From Mesobacterium_A sp034670065 (GTDB lineage Bacteria; Pseudomonadota; Alphaproteobacteria; Rhodobacterales; Rhodobacteraceae): a stretch of 64,000 nucleotides of DNA. This document shows positions 1 through 8,517 of the stretch, piece by piece; position 1 is the first letter of the stretch; every line of letters starts with the position of its first letter. The stretch covers positions 1-64,000 of the forward strand of contig JAXMOG010000005.1 in NCBI GenBank assembly GCA_034670065.1, given 5' to 3'. Position numbers and translations under genes: made by a program. The notes under the pieces were generated by a model. That model had not been told where the DNA came from, searched no databases, and saw only the letters and a program-made list of their open reading frames with translations.

Positions 1-127
1 AGTACATCAACGGCTTCTACAATCCACGAAGACGCCACTCAGCATTGGGCTGGAAAAGCCCAGTCGCCTTCGAACGAAAGGTGGCTTAAACGAGCTCTTG
101 GGGCGGCACAAAAGCGGGACAGGTCCA
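1..127 (+). mobile_element. Right end of an IS3-family insertion sequence
   Basis: The window opens inside an insertion sequence. It holds the last codons of an IS3-type transposase and, from 102 to 127, a terminal sequence that on the minus strand begins TGGACCTGTCCCGC, the form of IS3-family inverted repeats (ends TG...CA). The left end lies outside the window, so the target duplication cannot be checked. The element has landed inside the phage-like gene that follows, because the minus-strand reading frame of that gene runs directly into the repeat. Confidence 0.8.
3..89 (+). CDS. IS3-family transposase OrfB, C-terminal fragment
   Basis: Only the last 28 codons and the stop are in the window. 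The peptide YINGFYNPRRRHSALGW followed by a short basic tail is the usual C-terminus of the IS3 OrfB integrase (rve domain), where the N-x-x-R-R-H segment follows the last catalytic Glu. The catalytic DDE residues themselves would lie upstream, outside the window. The gene ends 12 bases before the terminal repeat, as expected for this family. Confidence 0.85.
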   Translation, partial: YINGFYNPRRRHSALGWKSPVAFERKVA

Positions 128-720
128 TATCGCGTATCTGGACCCATTGACCGCCGTTGACTGTTCCTGTGCCTAAGGTCCAAGCTTGCACTTCGGTCGT
201 CTTGTCAGCTGCCACCGAACGCCACTCAACGCCCGCACGCGGAGTTACTGCTTGAGCGGAACGAGGGGTCTTCACTTCAGTCAGAGCCGTTGTGATCTGA
301 GTGATGGCTACAGGTCCTGCCACATCAGCAAAAGCCACAGAAGCGGCCAAGCTCTTCCATCGTACGATTGCTGTGGGGTTAGCTGTGGTCCAATCGATAG
401 TGTTGCAGGTAACGGAAGAGCCAATGCCGACACCTTCAGCCGCTGTAAGGTTTACTGGTGACCCATCGAGCATACGTTCGGTTGCTGCAGTCGACCACAA
501 GACGCCAGACCTCTCCTACGTTGACCACACGAGGAAGAGATTGGAGGGTGCCGTCGACCGACTTGGCAGGGTGGACCTGCGTGACTGTTGGGTTGCCCGC
601 ACTAGCGATTGCAATTGCCACAATAGCTGGCAGCACCATGCCCCGATCAGCGCTAGAACCGGGCGTGAATGTCACCGAAACCGCAGGCGGGTACTGGGCA
701 ACCGTGTTGGCAATCATCAT
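128..720 (-). pseudogene. Phage-like protein gene, frameshifted and cut by the IS
   Basis: Read on the minus strand, a good ribosome site (GTGAGG, 6 bases before ATG at 720) starts a frame MMIANTVAQYPPAV that ends near 436. From about 500 a second frame continues (STAATERMLDGSPVNLTAAE...) and runs into the IS end at 127. A single +1 slip at CTT-G-TGG near 500 joins both frames into one protein of roughly 195 residues. The family is not recognised. Tight coupling to an upstream remnant and the small, Ala/Thr/Val-rich, cysteine-poor protein suggest a phage structural gene, but that is inference. A frameshift mutation is more likely than programmed slippage since the gene is also truncated. Confidence 0.5.
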
Positions 721-728
721 GAAAGGCC

Positions 729-797
729 TCACCAGTAGTTGACCCCTGCCATCACTTGACCCAAAGAGGATGCGAGGGGGTAAGCTTCTTTTGTTGA
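729..797 (-). pseudogene. C-terminal remnant of an upstream phage-like gene
   Basis: Directly upstream of the preceding gene, a 22-codon open stretch on the minus strand reads STKEAYPLASSLGQVMAGVN and ends YW-stop. Its TGA overlaps a GTG of the next frame (GTGA), the tight packing of phage and operon genes. Upstream the frame is closed by TAG at 798-800, so only the tail of a gene remains. The peptide is short and this call rests on its protein-like composition and on the overlap only. Confidence 0.3.
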
Positions 798-1595
798 CTA
801 CATGAGAATGCCATCCGGGGAGACCTATGCACTTTCAAATGGTACTTCACTGCTCCCACCGATGGGGGTGGCTTAGGCTAGGAAAACCAAAGCCCCACAT
901 AGGAGGCTGCTAGTGTTATCAGCTAAGGTGTATGTCCCCTTGCCGGGGCCGCCTGTCGCCTAAGCAAGCAAGCATCAGCTATAGCTTCATCTTAAGCTTC
1001 ATCTAAGGTTACATCTTAAGCTTCACCTTAAGCTAATGCTTATAGGGGCTTCAGCTGGGTCCACAGATGCCCCCCAAACCCCCCAAGATTGAGGAGAAAG
1101 GAAGGCTCTGTGTCACCCAGCTGTCATAAGGACTTCAGCTTTGGGGTGGCCACCAGAGAGGCCCCGCAGTTTCTTATTCTGCAATGGTGGCACTTAATCG
1201 TCTCACTCCATGAACGTCCATCCAGAGTATGTCATGGCGTCGTCCATAGATATGCGCTTACCGAGGTCGAGCGGACGAAATCATGGTCGTTCTTTGGCTA
1301 CAGAATTTGCCAGCAACTACCCTTTTGGAGAGGTCGCAGGAACGGCCACAGCATTCGGAAATTTGAGCTCAAAGCAGCCAATGGACGCGAGGCGGCATGT
1401 GCTCAATCTTGACTCCTGTTGGCGACACACGCGGTCCAAACCGGTCCTTCATCCAAGCATCAAAAACAGCGTTGCTGCTTCACCAGACCGGTCGAGCGCT
1501 GCAGATGCTCGATCTTAGGCGTGTCCAAGGTCTGCTGCGCGGGACGAAGCGACCTTTCACCCCAGCAAAGGCAAAGTCCGCTTCATGCGAAAGTT
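798..1595. other. About 800 bases without a convincing gene
   Basis: No reading frame here has both a ribosome site and a protein-like composition; the longer frames between 1089 and 1648 are rich in Arg, Ser, His and Trp and overlap each other, as chance frames do. The stretch contains the 12-bp tandem repeat at 983-1042 and an inverted repeat whose 9-base arms (CAGCTGGGT and ACCCAGCTG) lie at 1052-1060 and 1115-1123. It lies between the phage-like remains and the VOC gene and is probably debris of an integrated element. Confidence 0.5.
983..1042. repeat. Five degenerate 12-bp tandem repeats
   Basis: Five consecutive 12-base units can be aligned without gaps: AGCTTCATCTTA, AGCTTCATCTAA, GGTTACATCTTA, AGCTTCACCTTA and AGCTAATGCTTA. 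The third and fifth are the most diverged. The stretch is much richer in A+T than its surroundings. No long open frame carries it in a believable context. It resembles an iteron or a protein-binding array more than a coding repeat, but there is no replication gene nearby to support an origin. Confidence 0.75.
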
Positions 1596-1976
1596 CTAGG
1601 CTTTGGCATATTCCGTTAGTGAGAGGATATTTCCGCTTGGATCAGTAAACCATGCGATTTTGCTACCATCCGGCGTCGTCCAAATGCCAAGCTCATCCTG
1701 AGCAAGCTGGTCGAACCGTTGAAACTGAACCCCCTTGGAGATCAAACCCTCAATTTCATCAACGATGTTAGAGACCTGCCAACCATGTACGGTGTACCCG
1801 ACAGCTTGCATCTCTGACATGATCTGAACACGAAGTACGTGACGGCCATCAAGAAAGACCAATGCGAATGGGGTAGATTCACGAAGTTCTAACCCCATTA
1901 AGTCGGCAAAAAAAGTCCGCGCGGCATCGGGTTTGTCAGTTGCGATGAAAGAAACGGGTTCGCGAAAAGTATCCAT
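1596..1976 (-). CDS. VOC superfamily (glyoxalase/dioxygenase fold) protein
   Basis: A 126-residue protein, the length of a single VOC (vicinal oxygen chelate) unit. It shows the family layout: an N-terminal beta-alpha module with the usual FY/FF helix start (AARTFFADLMGLEL, about 19-32), a central strand (LVFLDGRHVLRV, 39-50) and the C-terminal signature WFTDPSGNILSL (109-120). These proteins bind a metal and act as isomerases, dioxygenases or antibiotic-binding proteins; substrate cannot be told. It stands alone on the minus strand between the phage-like debris and the beta-lactamase-fold gene. The ribosome site is weak. Fairly sure of the fold, not of the reaction. Confidence 0.85.
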   Translation of the reverse strand: MDTFREPVSFIATDKPDAARTFFADLMGLELRESTPFALVFLDGRHVLRVQIMSEMQAVGYTVHGWQVSNIVDEIEGLISKGVQFQRFDQLAQDELGIWTTPDGSKIAWFTDPSGNILSLTEYAKA

Positions 1977-2427
1977 TTGCTAGTGTTAGCAGACCTTCGA
2001 GCGATTTGCAGCATCGGTCACAATGGGGCTCGCAGCAGCCATTAGATCAGTTGCAGCATGTCTGCTGGATACGCAGCATCGCCTAGTCAGGGACGGCCCC
2101 GAGCCGCCGTTGGCAGGTCATGCAGATGCTGCGTTGCAGCTTCCCGAGACCTGCCGTTCGACACCCTGCGCAGCATTTTTTCTGGCTGAAGGTCCGCAAT
2201 GCGGGACCAAGCTGCCGGTTGGTCCTGCCAAGCCAATGGCTGCTTTAGGATTTGAGCAGACCATTTGCCCTTCCTCGACCGACTCTCCAAGTGGCCATTT
2301 CTTGCAGCCGCCACTTAAATTGGTCGCATTCGCACATGAATGAACAATCGAGGGACGACAAGGCTGGGCACTTGCATTCAGAAGCATATGCTCTTTAACT
2401 TTGCGATTGTTTGTACTGGGGGCACTT
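1977..2427. other. Intergenic stretch with one dispersed-repeat copy
   Basis: No supported gene. It carries the first copy of a repeat at 2008-2032 and then a GC-richer stretch with several GCAGC and CTGCC runs. Just before the next gene (2340-2427) it becomes A+T-rich and ends with GGGGGC, which serves as the ribosome site of the hydrolase gene. Confidence 0.5.
2008..2032 (+). repeat. Dispersed repeat, copy 1
   Basis: GCAGCATCGGTCA followed by CAATGGGGCTC. The same core is found at 3566-3589 with one inserted base and a few changes. The two copies sit on either side of the serine hydrolase gene in the same orientation. Confidence 0.55.
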
Positions 2428-3447
2428 ATGACCATTCGTCTGTTCTTTTCAATTTGGCTAATTTTTATTGCGGGATCTGCAGCGGCATTTGATGCGCAAA
2501 CTATCGGTAAGGATGTTGTGGGCCGATGGCAGGGGTGGATGAAAAAACACGGAATACGAGAAGGCTCGATCATTGTTTCGCACGAGGGTTCGGTTATTTC
2601 TGAAGGCGAGATAAATCGACGTGTCGATGAGCCGGCCAAAGTGGCAAGCCTTTCTAAAGCGATCACAGCGATTTGCGTTCTGACGGCGCTCAAGGACAGC
2701 GCTCAAAACGCCCAAACCAAATTGCGAGATGTGATCCCGAATGCCCTCGCGGCACATCCACCTCGCGATGACCGGTTCTTGGATATTTCCGTTGGGCAGC
2801 TCATCAATCACACCAGTGGGATCGCCTCTGACTACCACCGCGTTCAACTGCCGAAACTAAAGACGTTTACGAAAGAAAATAAACTCTGGCAGTTCTCTAA
2901 GATCGTCGAGGAGACATTGTCTAATACGCCTGGATCAGCATCCTATCGATATTCGAATGCGAACTACTTGATCTTGGGCTTAGTGGTCGAGGCGCTTTCC
3001 GGTGAAAGCTATGAAGAGTATTGCCAAAGAAAGCTCTTCACAGACAACGGCATCACGACAGCAAGCCTAAACAGTGACTGGAAAGTGATGTCTTCGTGGG
3101 GTGGATGGGAAATTTCTGCACGCGACTATCTGTTGTTTTCGGAGCGGAATTTTAGCGGTGATTTCAACCCGGTAAGTCCAGCGGGGCATACTCTTACAGT
3201 TGCGAATTTGGGACGTGGTCGGTCTTACGGGGCTGGTATCATTTTTCGAAGGACGGGGCTTGGCTACACAAGCTGGCACCAAGGATCATGGATAGGAGTG
3301 CGCGGTCGTGCAAATGATCCGTTCGGCGCATACGTAGCCTTGTATGACAATGGGTTTTCAGTTGTGACCAACTATGCACATGACGCTTCAAAGGAGGGCA
3401 TTCGTGGTGAATTAGACACCCTGTTGTACGATGCGACACATCCTTAG
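2428..3447 (+). CDS. Exported beta-lactamase-fold serine hydrolase (class C / PBP-like)
   Basis: A 339-residue protein with an N-terminal signal peptide (hydrophobic 3-19, cleavage likely after SAAA). The three serine-enzyme boxes are present: SLSK at 74-77 (nucleophile and Lys), YSN at 175-177 and HQG at 284-286 in place of the KTG box, plus the family segment LINHTSGI (125-132). This is the pattern of the beta-lactamase/transpeptidase-like family that includes esterases and D-amino peptidases; true antibiotic hydrolysis cannot be inferred. ATG at 2428 is chosen because GGGGGC sits 7 bases upstream and a signal peptide follows at once; a TTG at 2401 would add nine residues. Base composition is more A+T-rich than the housekeeping genes, fitting acquisition. 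Confidence 0.85.
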   Translation: MTIRLFFSIWLIFIAGSAAAFDAQTIGKDVVGRWQGWMKKHGIREGSIIVSHEGSVISEGEINRRVDEPAKVASLSKAITAICVLTALKDSAQNAQTKLRDVIPNALAAHPPRDDRFLDISVGQLINHTSGIASDYHRVQLPKLKTFTKENKLWQFSKIVEETLSNTPGSASYRYSNANYLILGLVVEALSGESYEEYCQRKLFTDNGITTASLNSDWKVMSSWGGWEISARDYLLFSERNFSGDFNPVSPAGHTLTVANLGRGRSYGAGIIFRRTGLGYTSWHQGSWIGVRGRANDPFGAYVALYDNGFSVVTNYAHDASKEGIRGELDTLLYDATHP

Positions 3448-4302
3448 TCTTTTGGTCTGATCTTCATTTCTGATTTGCTTTTTCAAAGGCTATTCCGGCA
3501 AGTTGCTGCTCGTTGCACTCAGATTTCAATGAAAAAGATGAGAAAAGCGGCCATTCATGCAAGGTGCAGCATCGGTCAAATTGGGCTCAAAGCCACCTTG
3601 AGGCATTGCAGAAAGGAACTGAGTTCCTCAGAAATGTGAATGTCGGCTCTCGCTGTTGACGAACTCGCACCTCGCTCTTCCAGCGAAGGTCGGCTGTCCG
3701 CCATTCTGTGGAAAAACAGTCTTTTTCGCCTCGCGGTAAGTCGTTTGGTTCACTTGCTTTATCAAGATCGGGAGGATCGAGAAACGATGGGGCCCAAAAG
3801 TCGAAGCACAAATATTTTACGAATTCTTATGCACGGAATCCAACCTTCCATCGTTTTGTCGTTTCACAGTTAGTAAATCCATAGCCAATCAAACAGAGTG
3901 GCAATTTCCGCATTATAAAACCCTTTTCTCCGCTCCCATCGAAGAAGTTCGTAATTTGACAAAGCGCGACGCTCCACCTGTGCGGTACAAATTGGCCAAC
4001 TGCTCGAAATGGACCACATTACAGGACATTCCCACTACATTTCAGTAACTTGGATTGTGTTGCGTAGTTTCCCTGTCTATCCGCCGCCTATGCTATCGCT
4101 GAGCTGATTGCCTTTCATCAGCTTCGCCATGTGCGATGAAATCGTAATATGTCAGTTCCACACTCGCCGGGTCGATACTGGGGGACTAAAACCCCTGCCT
4201 CACCAATCGGGGGGCCGCGTGTGGGGGAAACGTGTGTGGCGCCCTTAGGCGCATCGAGAGTATATGGTTATAAATCAATGACTTACACCAAACTCAGGAA
4301 GA
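3448..4302. other. Gene-free stretch up to tRNA-Ser
   Basis: About 850 bases with no supported gene. It carries the second dispersed-repeat copy (3566-3589). The part from 4160 to 4260 is rich in short G/C runs and small hairpins (for example GCGCCCTTAGGCGC around 4239-4252) just downstream of the 3' end of the tRNA gene, where an integration junction or tRNA terminator would be expected; no clear T-run follows them. Confidence 0.45.
3566..3589 (+). repeat. Dispersed repeat, copy 2
   Basis: GCAGCATCGGTCA followed by AATTGGGCTCA. It matches the copy at 2008-2032 in same orientation; the pair brackets the serine hydrolase gene. Confidence 0.55.
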
Positions 4303-4392
4303 TGGCGGAGGAGGTGGGATTCGAACCCACGGGACGCTCTCACGCCCAACGGTTTTCAAGACCGCCGCATTCGACCACTCTGCCACCCCTCC
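4303..4392 (-). tRNA. tRNA-Ser (anticodon UGA)
   Basis: A 90-base class II tRNA with encoded CCA. The acceptor pairs GGAGGGG with CTCCTCC (one G-U), the discriminator is G, the T arm is GTGGG-TTCGAAT-CCCAC, the anticodon loop is CTTGAAA with TGA, and a long variable arm separates anticodon and T arms. It reads UCA and wobble codons. Its 3' end points at the accessory patch at 1-4302, which makes it a candidate attachment site. Confidence 0.97.
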
Positions 4393-4590
4393 GAATTCGC
4401 TCCATTTAGACGCGCTTGAACGATTCTGAAAGTCCTTGTTGGGGAAAATTCGCCGACACGGCATGGCGATCTTTTCTTATAGCCATGATATCGGTATGGT
4501 TACGTGTAAGGCAGACAATGACATGTGCGGAAAATGGCAGCCGGGCGAACCGGTGAAATCCGCGAAACACAGGTAGGCAAGAGGCATACA

Positions 4591-5508
4591 ATGAGTGATT
4601 GGGCGGTCACCGGGTGGGCCATCGGGCGCAAGCCACGAGTGGGTTTTGTTTTGGCAGCAGCATTGGCGTTAACGGCGTGTGACAGTGCAAAAATGCCGAA
4701 TTTCCTGAAACCAAAGGATCGTGCGGCAGAAGCCGGCGAAGATGGCGCAGCCGCGGCTGTGCAAACTTCGGAACGCGATGTCGAAGCACCGGATGTGTTT
4801 GAAGTTACCGAAGACGGGCTTTGGGACGGGCGACCGTCGCTGGGTGGTGTCTGGGCAGCGCATCCAACGGTCAAAGATCCTGAACGGATCATTATTCGCA
4901 ATGAAGTGAACGGCCAGTTTGTCATTGGCGCTCTGTTCCGCAAAGAGCTGGAAACCCCCGGTCCGAAGCTTCAGATTTCATCAGATGCCGCCGCCGCGCT
5001 TGGCATGTTGGCCGGACAGCCGACCAAACTGCATGTGGTTGCCCTGCGCCGTGAAGAAGCGCCTGTGGACCTGCCGGAACCAGAAGCCGCCGCAGCTGAT
5101 CTTCCGGCTGAAGGGGCGCTGGATGCACCTTCGACGATTGAAAGCCAGCCGCTGGACCCTGTTGCAGCAGCAGCAGAAGCCGCGCTGGCCCCTGTCGAAC
5201 CGGCACCGCAACCAGTGGCAGCACCACCCCCTGCCCCAGCTCCCAAACCCGCGCCGAAACCCACGGTTAGCAAGCTAAAGAAACCCTACCTGCAAATCGG
5301 GATTTTCAGCGTCGAGAAAAACGCGCAAAATACGGCTACGTCGATGCGGCAACGCGGTTTGATACCGACGGTCAAGAAACAGTCTTCGGCTGGGAAAACC
5401 TTCTGGCGGGTGATCGTTGGTCCGGCCCAGAACAAGGCCGAGCTGGATATCTTGATCGACAAGGTCAAATCCGCCGGCTTCACCGATGCATATGCCGTGA
5501 CGAATTAA
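4591..5508 (+). CDS. SPOR-domain lipoprotein
   Basis: A 305-residue lipoprotein: basic N-terminus, hydrophobic stretch and lipobox LTAC with the acylated Cys at 30. A middle region is followed by a long Pro/Ala-rich linker (about 170-228), then a C-terminal SPOR domain (KKPYLQIGIFSVEKN to the end), which binds denuded septal peptidoglycan. It is therefore likely to be tethered to the envelope and to localise at the division site. It lies 21 bases ahead of a D-Ala-D-Ala carboxypeptidase gene, consistent with a joint role in septal wall processing. ATG at 4591 is preferred (AGAGG upstream, followed by the export signal); an in-frame ATG at 4525 would spoil the lipoprotein signal. Confidence 0.9.
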   Translation: MSDWAVTGWAIGRKPRVGFVLAAALALTACDSAKMPNFLKPKDRAAEAGEDGAAAAVQTSERDVEAPDVFEVTEDGLWDGRPSLGGVWAAHPTVKDPERIIIRNEVNGQFVIGALFRKELETPGPKLQISSDAAAALGMLAGQPTKLHVVALRREEAPVDLPEPEAAAADLPAEGALDAPSTIESQPLDPVAAAAEAALAPVEPAPQPVAAPPPAPAPKPAPKPTVSKLKKPYLQIGIFSVEKNAQNTATSMRQRGLIPTVKKQSSAGKTFWRVIVGPAQNKAELDILIDKVKSAGFTDAYAVTN

Positions 5509-5529
5509 CAACTGACAAAGGTTCATCGC

Positions 5530-6702
5530 ATGATCAGACGCCTGACCCGTTTCCTGGCCTGTTGTGTAACCGCAATGGCGATGGCCCTGCCCGCCGCTGC
5601 GTTTGATACGCAGGCCAAGGGCGCTTTTGTGCTGGATGTCTCCACGGGCACGGTCTTGCTGAACAAGAACGCTGATCAGCAATTGCCGCCTGCCTCGATG
5701 TCCAAGCTGATGACGCTGTATTTGGCGTTTGAGGCGGTACGAGATGGCCGTTTGAAACTGGATGAACGTCTGCCGGTTTCGCAGCATGCGATGTCCTTTG
5801 GCGGGTCGACCATGTTTTTAGACACCACGGATCGCGTGAAAGTGGCGGATCTGCTGCGTGGCATTATCGTTTTGTCGGGCAATGATGCCTGCGTTGTGAT
5901 TGCCGAAGCGCTGAGCCCAGATGGCACAGAGGCCGGGTTTGCGCGGTTGATGACCCAGAGGGCACAGCAACTTGGCATGACCAATTCGGTGTTCGCCAAC
6001 GCCTCTGGCTGGCCGGCCAAGGGGCATCTGATGTCGATGCGAGATCTGGTTTTGCTGGGCACGCGTCTCTACAAAGACTTCCCCGAAGACTACAAAATGT
6101 TTTCAGAGCGCAAGTTCGAGTTTGACGGTCGTGCGCCGAAAAACGTGAACAACCGCAACCCCTTACTGGGGCTTGGCATTGGCGCGGATGGGTTAAAAAC
6201 CGGCCACACGCAAGAGGCAGGCTATGGTCTGGTCGGGTCTGCCGCCCAAGGAAACCGGCGTGTGATTTTTGCCCTGACCGGTTTAGACAGCTCTGCCGCA
6301 CGTGCACGTGAGTCTGAAGCGATTGTAAACTGGGCCTTTCGCCAATTTGCCGAAAAAACCGTCGTCAAAGGCGGTCAACAAGTCGCTCAGGCCGATGTCT
6401 GGATGGGCGGATCGGAAAAAGTTTCGTTGGTCACACCGGAAGATGTGCACTTGCTGGTGCCCGTCAGTGCGGCCGAACAGGTTTCTGCCGAGGCGGTCTA
6501 TACCGGCCCATTGGAAGCCCCCATCGCCAAGGGGCAGCAACTGGGTGAATTGATCATCCGTCCCGTGGGCTTGCCGGAACACCGCGTGCCGCTGGTGGCC
6601 GCCAACGCCGTTGAAAAAGGCGGCGTGGTCAAGCGTGTCTCGACGGTTGCGCAGATGTTGATGCTTCGTTTCGGTGTCACCACCGCGCCGGAGGCGATGT
6701 GA
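5530..6702 (+). CDS. D-alanyl-D-alanine carboxypeptidase (PBP5/6 family)
   Basis: A 390-residue exported penicillin-binding protein that removes the terminal D-Ala from peptidoglycan pentapeptides. A signal peptide ends near AAAF (24). The three active-site motifs are intact: SMSK at 56-59, SGN at 116-118 and KTG at 223-225. The C-terminal beta domain (about 270-370) is of the PBP5 type. AAAGG upstream of the ATG is the ribosome site. It follows the SPOR lipoprotein by 21 bases and its stop overlaps the start of tmk (ATGTGA), so the genes are probably one transcript. Confidence 0.95.
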   Translation: MIRRLTRFLACCVTAMAMALPAAAFDTQAKGAFVLDVSTGTVLLNKNADQQLPPASMSKLMTLYLAFEAVRDGRLKLDERLPVSQHAMSFGGSTMFLDTTDRVKVADLLRGIIVLSGNDACVVIAEALSPDGTEAGFARLMTQRAQQLGMTNSVFANASGWPAKGHLMSMRDLVLLGTRLYKDFPEDYKMFSERKFEFDGRAPKNVNNRNPLLGLGIGADGLKTGHTQEAGYGLVGSAAQGNRRVIFALTGLDSSAARARESEAIVNWAFRQFAEKTVVKGGQQVAQADVWMGGSEKVSLVTPEDVHLLVPVSAAEQVSAEAVYTGPLEAPIAKGQQLGELIIRPVGLPEHRVPLVAANAVEKGGVVKRVSTVAQMLMLRFGVTTAPEAM

Positions 6703-7325
6703 GCGGCCAAAGCCTGTTTATCAGTTTCGAAGGCATCGATGGTTCGGGCAAGTCAACGCAGGCCCGAACGCTGGCCGATGCCTTGCGCGCCGATGGGTTT
6801 GACGTGGTTCTGACACGTGAACCGGGTGGCAGCCCAGGGGCTGAGGAAATTCGGGCCCTGGTATTACAGGGCGATCCGGATCGTTGGTCCGCCGAAACCG
6901 AACTATTGCTGTTCACCGCTGCGCGTCGCGATCATTTGGAACGCACAATCCGCCCCGCCCTGGCCCAAGGGAAAATCGTGATTTGCGACCGGTTCGCAGA
7001 TAGCACACGGATGTATCAGGGCCTGTCGCGCGGGGATTTGCGCGCCAAGGTCGATGCGCTGCATGACCTGATGATCGGCGTAGAGCCGGACCTGACCGTG
7101 TTGATCGACATGGACCCGCAAGCGGGCCTGTCGCGCGCCAAGGGTCGCCAGACCGTTGAAGAACGGTTTGAGGATTTCGGGGTTTCCCTACAGCAAAAGA
7201 TGCGCGACGGTTTTCTGGCACTGGCGCAGAGTGCACCGGAGCGGTTTCGCATTATTGATGGTGCACAGGATCAGGAAAGCGTTGCGCGTGACGTACGTGC
7301 GGCGGTATCCCCGTCCTTGCCATGA
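6699..7325 (+). CDS. tmk: Thymidylate kinase
   Basis: A 208-residue dTMP kinase, making dTDP for DNA synthesis. The P-loop GIDGSGKST is at 12-20, the DR-x motif REPGG at 40-44, and DRFADSTRMYQG at 97-108 contacts the nucleotide; the LID segment around RAKGRQTVEERFED follows. It starts with GTG that overlaps the stop of the carboxypeptidase gene by four bases, with GGAG as ribosome site, and ends in an ATGA overlap with holB. This tmk-holB pairing is common in bacteria. Confidence 0.96.
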   Translation: MSGQSLFISFEGIDGSGKSTQARTLADALRADGFDVVLTREPGGSPGAEEIRALVLQGDPDRWSAETELLLFTAARRDHLERTIRPALAQGKIVICDRFADSTRMYQGLSRGDLRAKVDALHDLMIGVEPDLTVLIDMDPQAGLSRAKGRQTVEERFEDFGVSLQQKMRDGFLALAQSAPERFRIIDGAQDQESVARDVRAAVSPSLP

Positions 7326-8449
7326 GTGATGACAATCTTCCACAACCAGACCAGATCGAGGGTGCACCGCATCCGCGCGACACCCGGCGTTTGATCGGGC
7401 AAGACAGTGCGCAACAGGGGTTTCTGGATGCTTTTTCCGGCGGGCGGCTGCATCACGGTTGGTTGCTGACCGGGCCAAAGGGTGTTGGCAAGGCTACCTT
7501 GGCGTGGTCCATAGCGCGGTTTTTGTTGGCCACGCCCCCATTGCAGGACGATGGTCTGTTTGGTGCCCCACCCCCGCCCACCAGTTTGCATATCGACCCG
7601 GATCATCCCGTCGCACGGCGCATGGAGGCCGGATCAGAGCCGGGGCTTTTCGTTCTGCGGCGGCCCTATGATGAAAAGGCCAAGCGCCTGAAGGCGCAGA
7701 TCACGGTCGACGAGGTCCGCAGGATGAAGGGGTTTTTCGCGCTCAGCAGCGCCGATGGCGGGCACCGGGTGGTGATAGTGGACGCCGCGGATGAGATGAA
7801 CGTGAACGCTGCCAACGCCTTGCTAAAACTGCTGGAAGAACCGCCAGCACGCACCACGATACTACTGGTCAGTCATCAACCATCGCGCCTGTTGCCCACG
7901 ATCCGGTCGCGCTGCCGAACCCTGCGCCTGTCGCCTTTGAGTGCGGCAGATATGGCCGAAGCCATGACACAGGCCGGAGCACAGGTTGAACCCGCGCAGG
8001 CGCTGGCACTTGCGGAACTGTCTTCCGGGTCTGTTGGAGCGGCGATCCGCCTTTTGGCATTGAACGGGCTGGCGCTGTATTCAGACCTGATGGCTGTTTT
8101 GGGCAGCCTGCCCCGGTTGGACCGGTCGCGCGCCGTGGCCTTGGCCGACAAGGTTGCTGCGCGTGGCAAGGAAGACCAGTTGGACCTGCTTTTGAACTTG
8201 CTGGACATCGCCTTGGCCCGTCTGGCCCGTACCGGTGCATTGGGACACCCCCCTGAGCAGCAGGCCACACAAGGCGAATCCACGATCCTGTCTCGGCTGT
8301 CCCCAAATGCGGTCACCGGGCGCGACTGGGCAGAATTGGCGCAAAGCACATCTGACCGGGCCCGTCACGCACGCGGTGTCAACGTGGATCCAGCCATGTT
8401 GGTTTTGGACGCGCTGCTTAAGCTTCAATCGGTACGTGCGACAGCGTGA
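7322..8449 (+). CDS. holB: DNA polymerase III subunit delta prime
   Basis: A 375-residue clamp-loader subunit of the AAA+ fold. It has a P-loop-like GPKGVGKATL at 51-60, an LLKLLEEPP segment and a typical sensor/arginine-finger stretch IRSRC around 195-200. The length fits the alphaproteobacterial form. Its start codon overlaps the tmk stop (ATGA), and the TatD gene follows after 68 bases. Confidence 0.95.
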   Translation: MSDDNLPQPDQIEGAPHPRDTRRLIGQDSAQQGFLDAFSGGRLHHGWLLTGPKGVGKATLAWSIARFLLATPPLQDDGLFGAPPPPTSLHIDPDHPVARRMEAGSEPGLFVLRRPYDEKAKRLKAQITVDEVRRMKGFFALSSADGGHRVVIVDAADEMNVNAANALLKLLEEPPARTTILLVSHQPSRLLPTIRSRCRTLRLSPLSAADMAEAMTQAGAQVEPAQALALAELSSGSVGAAIRLLALNGLALYSDLMAVLGSLPRLDRSRAVALADKVAARGKEDQLDLLLNLLDIALARLARTGALGHPPEQQATQGESTILSRLSPNAVTGRDWAELAQSTSDRARHARGVNVDPAMLVLDALLKLQSVRATA

Positions 8450-8517
8450 TCATTCGCGCCCGCCCTATCTTGACGCTGCCGCACTGATCCCCGATACCGT
8501 TCTGGACGGAGACGCCT

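Noticed and set aside
500..500. Programmed +1 frameshift in the phage-like gene
   Set aside because: The gene is truncated by an IS as well, no slippery sequence of a known type is present, so a mutation is simpler; not excluded.
983..1042. Possible CRISPR array
   Set aside because: Units are only 12 bases, directly adjacent without spacers, and no cas gene is near.
1089..1648. Overlapping plus-strand frames of 66-107 codons
   Set aside because: Mutually overlapping, Arg/Ser/Trp-rich, no ribosome sites; treated as non-coding.
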